Shown here in pieces: positions 15,367-23,646 of a stretch of DNA of 40,202 bases. Positions within the stretch are counted from its first letter, which is position 1. Every line of letters starts with the position of its first letter. A program made the position numbers and the translations under genes. The notes beneath the pieces were generated by a model. The model was given only the letters and a program-made list of their open reading frames with translations, did no database searches and had not been told where the DNA came from. Source of the stretch: DATFPQ01 sp035264765 (GTDB lineage: Bacteria; Actinomycetota; Actinomycetes; Actinomycetales; Angustibacteraceae); the NCBI GenBank assembly GCA_035264765.1, contig DATFPQ010000103.1:1-40202 (forward strand). The letters are read 5' to 3'.

Positions 15367-16476
15367 TCAGGCCGTGAGCACCGCTTGGAGCACCTGTCGC
15401 CGCCTGGCGGCCAGGTCGGCGAACAGGGCAGGTGCGTCACGCAGCGGCACCAGGTCCGAGACCAGGTGCGCTCGCACGTCGTCGCCGCGGGCCGCCAGCA
15501 GGTCCACGGTGGCGGCCGAGAGCCGCTCGCGGTCCCAGAGGTGCTGCAGCCCCCGGGGTACCCGGCCGATCTGCGCACTGACGATCCGCAGGCCGTTGTG
15601 GTGGAACTCCTCCCCGAGGCGTAAGGCCTCCGCGCCGCCGGGGTAGAAGGCCAGGTCGACCACGCTGCCCTGCGGGCGTAGTGCGCGCAGCGACTCCTGC
15701 AGGGCGGCGACCTGGCCCCGGCACTGGAAGACCACGTCCGCCCCGCGGTCGCCGGCGCCGTGCCGCCAGCGCCGCTTGGCCCACGACCCGACGTCCACCG
15801 CGGCCGCGTCGACCGTGCCCAGCCCCAGCCCGGCCGCCGCGGCCAGCCGGGCCGGCGTCGGGTCGGAGACCACGACCTCCCCGGCTCCCAGGTGCTGGGC
15901 GAACAGGGCCGTCACCAGCCCGACCACGCCCGCGCCGGTCACCAGGACGCGGCGGCCACGGACACCGTCGCCGAGGTCGCTCACGCAGCCGCCGTACAGG
16001 TCCGCCGCGGCGTGCAGCAGCCCGTTGGCGCAGATGGGTCCCATGTGCGCCACGTAGATGCCCAGGACCGGATCCAGCCACTCCGGCAGGACGACCAGGC
16101 GCTCGGTGAGCGGGTCCAGGTCGTGCCCCGTCGCGTGCCCATAGGTCGCCGCGACCAGCCGGCCCACGGCGACGTCGGGGTCCGCGCTCGCGACGACTCG
16201 GCCGACCTGCATGTAGCCGAGCTTGCGCACCGGGTAGGAGGCGGGCTGCTCGCCGGGCGCGAACAGCCCCAGCTCGGCGTCCCAGGTGCGGTTCAGCGCC
16301 GGGTTGGTCCCCTTGAGGAAGCTGAGCTCGGTGCCCGCCGAGACCCCGGAGGTGACGGTGTCCAGCCGCACCCTGCCGTCGCCCAGCGGCCCGTCGTCCA
16401 CCGGCACCCACGAGACCGTTCCGGGGGAGGTCACCTGCAGTACCTCCACGGTGCGGCGGCCGGCGTCAGCCGTCAT
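15367..16476 (-). CDS. MDR-superfamily dehydrogenase lacking the usual zinc cysteines
   Basis: The 369-residue protein has the medium-chain dehydrogenase layout: a GroES-like N-terminal domain and a Rossmann domain with VLVTGAGVVGLVTALFAQHLGAGEVVVSD. At the position of the catalytic zinc Cys it reads SGVSAGTELSFLKG, so serine replaces cysteine, there is no GHE motif, and the four-cysteine structural zinc lobe is absent. This resembles the BchC-like 'zinc-binding dehydrogenase' group with an SAGTE motif, rather than a classical alcohol dehydrogenase. A His-rich stretch (GHATGHD) and a NGLLHAAADLYG segment precede the Rossmann fold. It overlaps the upstream Gfo/Idh gene by four bases (ATGA), so the two products probably work in one pathway. 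Substrate unknown. Confidence 0.8.
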   Translation of the reverse strand: MTADAGRRTVEVLQVTSPGTVSWVPVDDGPLGDGRVRLDTVTSGVSAGTELSFLKGTNPALNRTWDAELGLFAPGEQPASYPVRKLGYMQVGRVVASADPDVAVGRLVAATYGHATGHDLDPLTERLVVLPEWLDPVLGIYVAHMGPICANGLLHAAADLYGGCVSDLGDGVRGRRVLVTGAGVVGLVTALFAQHLGAGEVVVSDPTPARLAAAAGLGLGTVDAAAVDVGSWAKRRWRHGAGDRGADVVFQCRGQVAALQESLRALRPQGSVVDLAFYPGGAEALRLGEEFHHNGLRIVSAQIGRVPRGLQHLWDRERLSAATVDLLAARGDDVRAHLVSDLVPLRDAPALFADLAARRRQVLQAVLTA

Positions 16477-17471
16477 CGCGGAGTCGCGTCCAGGTCGACC
16501 GGACCGCCGGTGTCGAGGTCGACCGGTCTGCCGGTGGCTGCCGACTCGACGAGGGCGCAGCCGACCCGGTGGGTGCGCAGCGCCTCCGCGTAGGGCACAC
16601 GGACCGCAGCGGGGTCGCCGGCCCGGACGGCGGCGCAGAACTCGGCGTCCACGCGTTCCTTGGAGACCCCTGCGTCGGGCACGCGCTCTACCTCACCGCG
16701 CCGGTCGAGGACGGTCTCGGTCTCGCCGACCTCGACCAGCACGCCATCGCCCACCAGCTGCAGGCACGCCGCATGCTTGCGGTCCAGCAGCGAGGTGGCC
16801 GTGAGGGTGGCCACCGCCCCGGTGTCGAAGACCAGAGTCGCCGCGGTCGCCTGGTCCACGAGCGCGGGGTCCCGGCCGGGCGTCGACGCCGGAGAAGCGC
16901 TCACGCGGACCGGCTCGCCGACCAGCAGCCGCAGACAGTCCAGGAGGTGCGTCGCCTGCTCCAGGACCTGCCCCCCGGACAGGTCGCGCCGCAGCCACCA
17001 ACCCACCGGCGGCACCTTGTCCAGCCAGCTGGCGTGGGCCAGCCGGACCGCCGTGCCCTCGAGCACCTCTGCCGCCCGCTCCACGCCCGGCATGCACCGC
17101 CAGTGGTACCCCGTGCCGGTCACCACGCCGCTGCGGGCCACGAGTGCGGCGAGCTCCTCGGCCGTCGCCAGGTCCACAGACAACGGCTTCTCGACGAACA
17201 GGGGGAGTCCCGCCTCGAGCACCGCCCGTTCGGTGGGTCCGTGCGCGAACGGCGGCACGCACACCCACACGGCGTCCAGCCCGTGGGTGTCGAGCAGGGC
17301 GTCCACGTCCGGGCAGGGCTGGGCGTCGTGGCGTTGCGCCAGGTCCTCGGCCCGGGCCGCGTCGACGTCGGTCACGGCCACCAGCCGCACACCGTCGAGC
17401 CGCGCCAGCGTCTGGGCGTGCCGTTCGGCAACCCCACCCGCACCGACCAGACCAGCCCGCAGCTCAACCAT
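16473..17471 (-). CDS. Gfo/Idh/MocA family oxidoreductase
   Basis: The 332-residue product starts at ATG 17471, eight bases after GGAGG; a longer frame to 17510 has no ribosome binding site. It shows the N-terminal NAD(P)-binding GLVGAGGVAERHAQTLARL, VAVTDVD, and the family EKPLSVDLATAEEL motif with the conserved Lys. VTGTGYHWRCMPG and GGQVLEQATHLLDCLRLLVG supply the typical active-site His region in the alpha/beta domain. Family members oxidise or reduce sugars, inositols and their derivatives. Overlap with the MDR-family gene downstream indicates coupled synthesis and suggests a two-step redox conversion (for example oxidation then reduction of a sugar-like compound), which is inference. 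Confidence 0.88.
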   Translation of the reverse strand: MVELRAGLVGAGGVAERHAQTLARLDGVRLVAVTDVDAARAEDLAQRHDAQPCPDVDALLDTHGLDAVWVCVPPFAHGPTERAVLEAGLPLFVEKPLSVDLATAEELAALVARSGVVTGTGYHWRCMPGVERAAEVLEGTAVRLAHASWLDKVPPVGWWLRRDLSGGQVLEQATHLLDCLRLLVGEPVRVSASPASTPGRDPALVDQATAATLVFDTGAVATLTATSLLDRKHAACLQLVGDGVLVEVGETETVLDRRGEVERVPDAGVSKERVDAEFCAAVRAGDPAAVRVPYAEALRTHRVGCALVESAATGRPVDLDTGGPVDLDATPR

Positions 17472-17572
17472 CCGTGTTTCCTCCGTCGTCGCGACACCTG
17501 AGCGGGTCACGATGCACCCCGAGGAGCCGTTTCGGGAAGTTGCCCGGCGGGGCGTCGACGCGCTGCCTCCGG

Positions 17573-17926
17573 CTAACGCCCCGCCGCCGGCTCGGCGCCG
17601 TGCAGCCGGGCCGCGCCGACGTCGTCCTGCAGCAGCACCTGCGTCCCGGTGAGCGCCATCACCCGTCGCGCGCCCGCCGGGACGGCCTCCAGCCGCAGCC
17701 AGCCGCCGCCCGACACGGCCTCTGCGCGGGCGGCCAGCAGCGTCCGCAGGCCCGCGCAGTCCACGAAGGACAGGCCGCCGAGCCGCAGCACCAGCCGCGG
17801 CCCGGCGGCACCCCGCACCAGGTCGAGGTAGTCGCCGAAAAAGGGCGCGGTGAACGCGTCCAGTGCTCCTTCGACCTCGACGACGGCCATTCCGCCGCCG
17901 TACTCGGCCGTGACCGACAGCTCCAT
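17573..17926 (-). CDS. STAS-domain protein (anti-sigma-factor-antagonist-like) without the phospho-serine
   Basis: The 117-residue protein is a single STAS domain: VVEVEGALDAFTAPFFGDYLDLV, then PRLVLRLGGLSFVDCAGLRTLLAARAEA. In SpoIIAA/RsbV proteins the loop reads DSSG, with the second Ser phosphorylated by the anti-sigma kinase. Here it reads DCAG, so no serine is available. It may therefore be constitutively active, sense through the cysteine, or not take part in partner switching. Start ATG 17926 has AAGGGG upstream. No sigma factor or anti-sigma kinase gene is adjacent. It stands between the Gfo/Idh and multicopper oxidase genes, probably as its own unit. Confidence 0.82.
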   Translation of the reverse strand: MELSVTAEYGGGMAVVEVEGALDAFTAPFFGDYLDLVRGAAGPRLVLRLGGLSFVDCAGLRTLLAARAEAVSGGGWLRLEAVPAGARRVMALTGTQVLLQDDVGAARLHGAEPAAGR

Positions 17927-18003
17927 GTGCGCCCCTTCGACGTCGGCCGCCCGCGCGGCCCCAGCTCGGCGTTGAGCCGGAGCCGTCGACGCTATGACCT
18001 CGT

Positions 18004-18021
18004 CCTTGGGAAAACCCAGGG
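18004..18021. terminator. Short hairpin after the multicopper oxidase gene
   Basis: ccttggg (18004-18010) pairs with cccaggg (18015-18021) around an aaaa loop with one wobble pair. It lies about 54 nt past the stop of the leftward multicopper oxidase gene and about 80 nt before the STAS start. Either a terminator of the former or a leader element of the latter. Confidence 0.35.
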
Positions 18022-18074
18022 AATGTCGGGAGGCTGCGGCAAAAGGGACGCCGATGGGCTCCTCCCGCTCAGCC

Positions 18075-19742
18075 CTAGTACGCGTCGTCCTTTACCGGTG
18101 GCGCGGCGGTAATGGGGTGGTGGGGGTCCCAGCCGTCCAGGTCGCATTCCCCGACGGAGAACTGCCCCATCATGTCGTGGTCCTCGTGCGGCAGGTTGTG
18201 GCAGTGCACCATGTAGCGGCCACCCTTGAAGTCCGGGTCCCCGCCCGGGGGGTTGAACTTGACCAGCAGGTGTACTGTCTCGCCCTCGCCGACGTAGACG
18301 ACGTCCTTGGGGCCCTGCTCGTGCGGATACACCCGGCCGGCCCCGCCGACCCGTTTGATGATCCGGAAGTCGACAAGGTGGATGTGGACCGGGTGGAACC
18401 ACCCGCCCGAGCTGTTCTCGAGCTCCCAGATCTCCACGTCCCCCAGGTCCGGGTCGGCCAGCACCTCGCTGTACTCGCTGTCGACGACGTCCTCCCAGGT
18501 GGTGTCGTCGATCATGAACTGCTGGGTGGTGTCGCTGCGCTTGAGCCGGAAGTGGCGGCGCTTGTAGGCCCCGGACGTCGGCAGCGACATGACCTCGCTG
18601 TCGACCAGCGGGAAGCCGTCGTAGCTGCGGTTCCAGGTCGGGTCCGGCTCCCGCACGTCCGGGTTGTCGTAGCTGGCGCGGGTCTTGGTCACCGGCCCCG
18701 GGAGCAGGTCGAACGCCATGACCTTGTTCGTGTAGTCGTAGTCGACGTTGTTCTTGTTCGAGCCGTTGAGCAGCTCGATCCGGGTGGTCGACGTCGGGAC
18801 CTTGGAGAAGTCGATGACGACCTCATAGCGCTCCGCGCCGGCGTGCCGCATCGAGGTCACGGCGACGCCCTTGGGCATCAGGCCGCCGTCCGTGGCGACG
18901 ACCTGCAGCGGCATCCCGTTGCTGAGCCGCCAGTTGAAGGACCGCGCGATCGAGCAGTTGAGGATCCGGAAGCGGTAGGTGCGGCGCTGCACCTTCATCA
19001 CCGGCCAGGGCCGGCCGTTGACCAGGATCACGTCGCCCCACAGGCCCGAGTGCGAGTTGTCCTCGTAGAGCAGCTGGCCGTCGGCGCCGAAGATGGCGTC
19101 GTTGATCATCAGCGGGATGTCGAAGTCACCCTTGGGGAGCAGCTCCTGCTCTTCCTTGTCGTGCAGCAGGTACATCGCCGCCAGGCCGCCGTAGGCCTGC
19201 TGCGCCGTCCAGTGCACGCCGTGGTCGTGGTACCAGAGCGTCCGGGCCGGCTGGAAGTTGGGGTAGTGGTAGTCCTTGTACTGTCCGACCGCCGTGGTGT
19301 CGTTGGCGTAGCCGTCGTACTCCGGCAGCGAGGCCGACCCGTGCAGGTGGGTCGAGGTCTTCGCCGCGGACCCGAACGGCCCGACCGCGGGCAGGTGGTT
19401 GCGCAGCCGCATTACCGCCGGGGTGCCGCGGTGCAGCTCGACGCGTGGGCCGGGGAAGACGCCGTCGTAGCCGAACACCGGGGTCTTCAGGTTCGCGGTC
19501 AGCACCTGCGCATACGGGTTGCGCGACATGGTGAGGTCGTAGTGGGCCACGCCGTTGACCATCGTGGGCTGCAGAGCGGGCGTCTTGGTGATCTCCACCC
19601 CATACCGCTTGGGAAAGTTGGACGACGAGAGCCGGCTGGCCGACTTCGCCTGGGCCCCGCGGCCCAGTGGTGTGGTCAAGGCGGCCGCCCCGAGAAGGGA
19701 CAACCCGCCCAGCTTGAATGCGTCACGGCGACTCAGAGTCAT
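18075..19742 (-). CDS. Tat-exported multicopper oxidase (CotA/phenoxazinone-synthase-like)
   Basis: The 555-residue protein carries a classic twin-arginine signal, SRRDAFKLGG, followed by a hydrophobic core ending near residue 32. All four copper-binding segments are visible: HLHGSASLPEYDG, LWYHDHGVHWTAQQAYGG, HPVHIHLVDFRII and HCHNLPHEDHDMMGQF, the last supplying the type-1 Cu Cys, His and axial Met. The HEDHDMM ending and the overall length resemble CotA laccase and bilirubin oxidase/phenoxazinone synthase, not the short SufI type. It would oxidise phenolics, metal ions such as Mn(II) or Cu(I), or a natural-product aminophenol, reducing O2 to water outside the membrane. Start ATG 19742 has a GGAG nine bases upstream. 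It appears monocistronic. Confidence 0.92.
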   Translation of the reverse strand: MTLSRRDAFKLGGLSLLGAAALTTPLGRGAQAKSASRLSSSNFPKRYGVEITKTPALQPTMVNGVAHYDLTMSRNPYAQVLTANLKTPVFGYDGVFPGPRVELHRGTPAVMRLRNHLPAVGPFGSAAKTSTHLHGSASLPEYDGYANDTTAVGQYKDYHYPNFQPARTLWYHDHGVHWTAQQAYGGLAAMYLLHDKEEQELLPKGDFDIPLMINDAIFGADGQLLYEDNSHSGLWGDVILVNGRPWPVMKVQRRTYRFRILNCSIARSFNWRLSNGMPLQVVATDGGLMPKGVAVTSMRHAGAERYEVVIDFSKVPTSTTRIELLNGSNKNNVDYDYTNKVMAFDLLPGPVTKTRASYDNPDVREPDPTWNRSYDGFPLVDSEVMSLPTSGAYKRRHFRLKRSDTTQQFMIDDTTWEDVVDSEYSEVLADPDLGDVEIWELENSSGGWFHPVHIHLVDFRIIKRVGGAGRVYPHEQGPKDVVYVGEGETVHLLVKFNPPGGDPDFKGGRYMVHCHNLPHEDHDMMGQFSVGECDLDGWDPHHPITAAPPVKDDAY

Positions 19743-20292
19743 GGAAATGCGGCTCCTGGATGGAGGGGGTGCTAAGCCCCGGGATTACGACCTGCGAGCG
19801 TAAAGCCTCAAGGAGCCGCATCAACAAAACGTCAAACGCCTTCGGGTCGCTCCGGCGACCGCCGCGAATATCGCACCAATTCGGAACTTGCAGTCCAGTC
19901 TGGCCGCGGGCCCCGTCCCGCCGGGGGCAACTGAAACGCCCGCGCACCGCTGAGCCCGGCACGACCCTCCGGTCTCACGTGGTCGCGGACTAGCCCTTTG
20001 GTCGTAGTCCCGTATCGACTCGCCCAGGCCGGCGAGTAGCGTCCACACCGCCCGGCCGACGGTGGACCCCCCGGACGCCTCGGCAGGTGGTCGGGGCGGC
20101 GGATCCCCCCGGTGAGCCGCTCACGGCTGCGACGGGCACCCGCCCGGGTCGCGGGCGGCACTGCGGTGCAGCCGGACCCGGGTGGGCCCACGGCGTGGTC
20201 CGGGGCGACCGCTCGCCGCTCAAGATCTGGTGACCACCGGCCGACGACCCGGTGGTGACCGCCTGCCTCCGCCCGCGCGCCCGGACCGCGCC
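19743..20292. promoter_or_regulatory. 550-bp divergent intergenic region (multicopper oxidase / EamA exporter)
   Basis: No gene is convincing here. Leftward, TTGATG (read on the minus strand at 19819-19824), a 16-bp spacer and TACGCT (19797-19802) form a plausible promoter for the multicopper oxidase. Rightward, TCGACT at 20015-20020, a 16-bp spacer and TAGCGT at 20037-20042 form a good actinobacterial promoter, which would give the exporter gene a leader of about 250 nt. A 12-bp hairpin with one mismatch (20229-20240 with 20249-20260) lies about 32 nt before the exporter start. Confidence 0.35.
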
Positions 20293-21150
20293 ATGACGGC
20301 GACCCTCGCGCTCGTCGCGAGCGCCCTGTGGGGCGGCGCCGACTTCCTCGGCGGCAGTGTCAGCCGACGGCTGCGGCCGGTCCAGGTCCTGGCGGTGTCG
20401 CAGGCGCTCGCCGCCGTGGTCCTGGTCGGGTTCGTCGCCGGCACGGGAACCGGGGACGCGCTGGCCGGGGCCGGCTCCTGGGTCGGCTGGTCGGTGGCGG
20501 CGGGTCTGACCTGGGCGGCGGGCATGGCGGCCCTCTACACGGCGCTGGCCAGCGGGACGATGGGCGTGGTGGCGCCCATCGCGTCCTGCGGCATGGTGTT
20601 GCCCGTCGTCCTCGCCCTGGTGGGCGGGGAGCGTCCCGGCCCGGTCCAGCTGGTGGGCGTCGGCGTCGCCGTGCTCGGCGTGGTCGGGTCAGCGGGTCCG
20701 GACCTACGCGGGCGCGGCGCCGTGCAGCAGCGGTCGGTGCTCCTGGCCCTGGTTGCAGCCGTGCTGTTCGGGGTCGAGATCTTCGCCCTGGCCAAGGGCA
20801 GCACGACGTCGGTCTCCGGAACGTTGCTCGGCATGCGGCTGTCCGCCGTGGCCTGCGTCGTGGTGGTCCTTGTCGCGCGGCCGGGGGACCGCCGCGGCCT
20901 GGCGGTGCGGGACCTGCCGGCCCTGCTGGCCCTCGGCACGCTGGACCTGGCGGCGACCGCTTCCTACGCACTGGCCGCTCAGGCCGGCCTGGTCAGCGTG
21001 GTCGCGGTCCTGGCCTCCCTCTACCCCGCGGTCACGGTCCTGCTCGCGCGGCAGTTCCACGCCGAGCGCCTGCTCGGGGTCCAGCGCATCGGGGTCAGCT
21101 CCGTGCTCGTCGGGGCGGCGCTGATCGGCCTGGGCGGGGCGACCGCGTGA
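20293..21150 (+). CDS. EamA/DMT-superfamily transporter
   Basis: The 285-residue integral membrane protein has about ten hydrophobic helices arranged as two similar halves, each ending in the EamA-type pattern (for example SGTMGVVAPIASCGMVLPVVLALV in the first half and GLVSVVAVLASLYPAVTVLLARQF in the second). It begins LALVASALWGGADFLGG, a typical first helix of this family of drug/metabolite exporters. The ATG at 20293 is chosen because the helix follows at once; the ribosome binding site is weak. Substrate unknown. A small hairpin directly after the stop separates it from the GGDEF-EAL gene. Confidence 0.85.
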   Translation: MTATLALVASALWGGADFLGGSVSRRLRPVQVLAVSQALAAVVLVGFVAGTGTGDALAGAGSWVGWSVAAGLTWAAGMAALYTALASGTMGVVAPIASCGMVLPVVLALVGGERPGPVQLVGVGVAVLGVVGSAGPDLRGRGAVQQRSVLLALVAAVLFGVEIFALAKGSTTSVSGTLLGMRLSAVACVVVVLVARPGDRRGLAVRDLPALLALGTLDLAATASYALAAQAGLVSVVAVLASLYPAVTVLLARQFHAERLLGVQRIGVSSVLVGAALIGLGGATA

Positions 21151-21153
21151 GGC

Positions 21154-21170
21154 CCGGGCTTGGGGCCCGG
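21154..21170 (+). terminator. Short GC hairpin after the EamA transporter
   Basis: ccgggc (21154-21159) and gcccgg (21165-21170) pair around a five-base loop, immediately after the stop codon at 21150. It is a likely weak terminator between the transporter and the GGDEF-EAL gene. Confidence 0.45.
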
Positions 21171-21302
21171 ACGAGGCTTCAGGTTGGCCGTCCTCGTGCC
21201 GAAGTTCCGGTTGCGCTGCTACCAGCCCAGGGAACTGCCGAACGGCAGGGCACCGAACAGAGCATCGACCAGCGCACCGGACAGCCACGACAGGAGGTTC
21301 CG

Positions 21303-23630
21303 ATGACCGGAACGGCCCGGCCCGCCCCTCCACGTCGAGCGCTGGAATGGCATCGGGTGGCGCTGTGCATCGCGCTGCTGCCGCCCGCGCTGTTCGTCTT
21401 GTCCACGGTCCCCGGCGTCCGCCCGGAGCGCGGGTACAGCCTGCTGCTCGACGGGTTGCTCAACAACCTCGCGTACGGCATGGCTCCGGTGATCTGCCTG
21501 CTCCGGGTGCGCCGCAGCAAGGGCCGCCGGCTCGGGGGGTACCTGCTGGCCGCGGCGCTCGCGGTCTACGGGTCCGGCAACGTCTTCTGGACCGTGTTCC
21601 TGCGGCCGCTCGAGGTCCAGCCCTTCCCCTCCGGGGCCGATGCGCTGTTCCTCGGCTTCTACCCGCTCGCCTTCGCCGCCCTCACCTCCTTCCTGCGCCG
21701 CCGCGACGAGAAGCTGTCCGCGAGCCTCTGGCTGGACGGTCTGGTCGGCGGGCTCGCGGTGGGCGCCCTCGCGGCGGCCGCGGTGATCCGGCCGATCATC
21801 TCGGTCAACCAGTCCAGCTGGGCGGCCGTGGCCACGACCACCGCCTACCCACTGCTCGACCTCGTGCTGCTGCTCGTGGTGGCGGTCACGCTGTCGCTGT
21901 ACCGGTGGCGGCCCCCCGTCGGGCTCTGGTTCCTCACCGGGGGGCTGGTGCTGTTCGTCCTTGCCGACGTGGCATACCTGTTCGCCACGGCGCGCGGGAC
22001 CTACGTCTCCGGAGGCCTCACCGACGGCATCTGGGTGCTCGCGGTGATCCTCATGGCCGTCACCCCCGGCTGGGCGGACAAGCCGACCGGCCCGTGGCTG
22101 CCGACCTGGGCCCTGATCGCCATCCCCCTCGTGTCGACGGCGGCGGCGCTGGGCCTGCTCGTCACCGACCACAGCTACCGGCTGCACCCTTCGTCATTCG
22201 CCCTGGCGACGGCGACGGTCGTGGTCGCGCTGGTGCGCCTGGTGGTCACCTTCCGCGAGGTCGCGTCCCTCGCGCACAGCCGCGAGCTCGCGCTGACCGA
22301 CGAGCTCACCGGCCTGGCGAACCGGCGCGCGCTGTACGAGGACGCGCCGCGACGGATTGCCGGCCTCGACCCGGCCGCGGGCGTGGCCCTGCTGCTGCTC
22401 GACCTGGACCGGTTCAAGGAGGTCAACGACAGCCTCGGCCACCAGGCGGGAGACGTGATGCTGCGCGAGGTGGGCGCCCGGCTGAAGCCGTTCGCGCCCG
22501 ACCGCGCCGACCAGGTCGTGCGGCTCGGCGGGGACGAGTTCGCGCTGCTGCTGACCTCGGCGGACCTGGCGCGGGCCCGGACCGTCTCCGAGGAGGTGCG
22601 GGACGTCCTCGCGCTCCCGATCACCGTGAACGGCATCGCCGTGCACGTCGGGGTCAGCATCGGCCTCGCCTCGCTCCCGGCGGCCACTGCGGACCTCCCG
22701 TCCCTGTTGCGCCAGGCCGACGTCGCGATGTACCAGGCGAAGGCCCGCCGGGTGGGGGTCTTCACCTACCAGCCCGAGCTCGACGACTTCCTGCTGGAGA
22801 ACCGGCTGGAGACCACCGAGCTGCTGCGGGCGGCCATCGCCGACCGCAGCCTCGTCATCCACTACCAGCCAAAGGTCGAGACGCGCGGCCGGCAGGTGCG
22901 CAGCGTCGAGGCGCTCGTGCGCTGGCAGCACCCGACCCGCGGGCTGCTCCAGCCCGGCGCGTTCCTCCCTCTGGTGGAGGACGCCGGGCTGATGGAGGAC
23001 CTGACCGCCGCCGTCCTCGAGCAGGCGCTGGACCAGGCCACCGTGTGGCAGCAGCGGGGGACCGACCTGGCCGTCGCCGTCAACCTGTCGGCGTCCTCGC
23101 TGGTCGACCAGGCGCTGCCCGCCCGGGTGGCCGCGATGCTGCAGAAGCGCGGCCTGCCGCCCCGGGCGCTGGAGCTGGAGATCACCGAGGACTTCCTGAT
23201 GGCCGACAGCACCCGGGCCCAGCTGATCCTGGCGGGCCTGCGCGAGCGCGGCATCCGCGTGGCGGTCGACGACTACGGCACCGGCTACTCCTCCCTCGCC
23301 TACCTCAAGGAGCTTCCGGTCGACGACCTCAAGCTCGACAAGACGTTCCTGCAAGGCGTGACCGAGGACGAGCGCGCGTTCGCCATCGTCCGCTCCACGA
23401 TCATGCTGGCCCACTCGCTCGGCCTGCGCCTCGTGGCCGAGGGCGTCGAGGATGCCGAGACCTCGAAGAAGCTCGCCGATGCCGGCTGTGATGTCGAGCA
23501 GGGCTGGTACTACGCCAAGGCCCTGCCAGCCGATGAGCTGGAGACCTGGCTGGAGCTGTGGCGGGACACGGTCGCCGAGCCCGACCCCGTCGACGCGGTC
23601 GCCGCCATCCCCACGCCGGTGACGGCATGA
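21303..23630 (+). CDS. Multi-TM GGDEF-EAL c-di-GMP signalling protein (RxxD site absent)
   Basis: The 775-residue protein starts at ATG 21303, five bases after AGGAGG; the frame is open far upstream but without signals. The first 300 residues are about ten hydrophobic helices forming a membrane sensor. A GGDEF domain follows (LTDELTGLANRRAL near residue 331, RLGGDEFALL at 409-413), then an EAL domain (VEALVRWQHP at 536-538). Catalytic EAL residues look complete: NLSASSL, ELEITEDF, DDYGTGYSSLAYLKELPVDDLKLDK and VAEGVED. The four residues five places before GGDEF read DRAD, so the RxxD product-inhibition site is missing. Both synthesis and breakdown of c-di-GMP are possible. The next gene begins 16 nt after its stop. 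Confidence 0.92.
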   Translation: MTGTARPAPPRRALEWHRVALCIALLPPALFVLSTVPGVRPERGYSLLLDGLLNNLAYGMAPVICLLRVRRSKGRRLGGYLLAAALAVYGSGNVFWTVFLRPLEVQPFPSGADALFLGFYPLAFAALTSFLRRRDEKLSASLWLDGLVGGLAVGALAAAAVIRPIISVNQSSWAAVATTTAYPLLDLVLLLVVAVTLSLYRWRPPVGLWFLTGGLVLFVLADVAYLFATARGTYVSGGLTDGIWVLAVILMAVTPGWADKPTGPWLPTWALIAIPLVSTAAALGLLVTDHSYRLHPSSFALATATVVVALVRLVVTFREVASLAHSRELALTDELTGLANRRALYEDAPRRIAGLDPAAGVALLLLDLDRFKEVNDSLGHQAGDVMLREVGARLKPFAPDRADQVVRLGGDEFALLLTSADLARARTVSEEVRDVLALPITVNGIAVHVGVSIGLASLPAATADLPSLLRQADVAMYQAKARRVGVFTYQPELDDFLLENRLETTELLRAAIADRSLVIHYQPKVETRGRQVRSVEALVRWQHPTRGLLQPGAFLPLVEDAGLMEDLTAAVLEQALDQATVWQQRGTDLAVAVNLSASSLVDQALPARVAAMLQKRGLPPRALELEITEDFLMADSTRAQLILAGLRERGIRVAVDDYGTGYSSLAYLKELPVDDLKLDKTFLQGVTEDERAFAIVRSTIMLAHSLGLRLVAEGVEDAETSKKLADAGCDVEQGWYYAKALPADELETWLELWRDTVAEPDPVDAVAAIPTPVTA

Positions 23631-23646
23631 GCAGAAAGTGCGCGTC

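Noticed and set aside
17994..19775. Long open frame on the + strand opposite the multicopper oxidase
   Set aside because: Antisense shadow; the minus-strand protein has all four copper motifs and a Tat signal.
20112..20258. Possible small 48-codon gene before the EamA exporter
   Set aside because: Arg-rich, no ribosome binding site and no features; it overlaps the hairpin before the exporter start.
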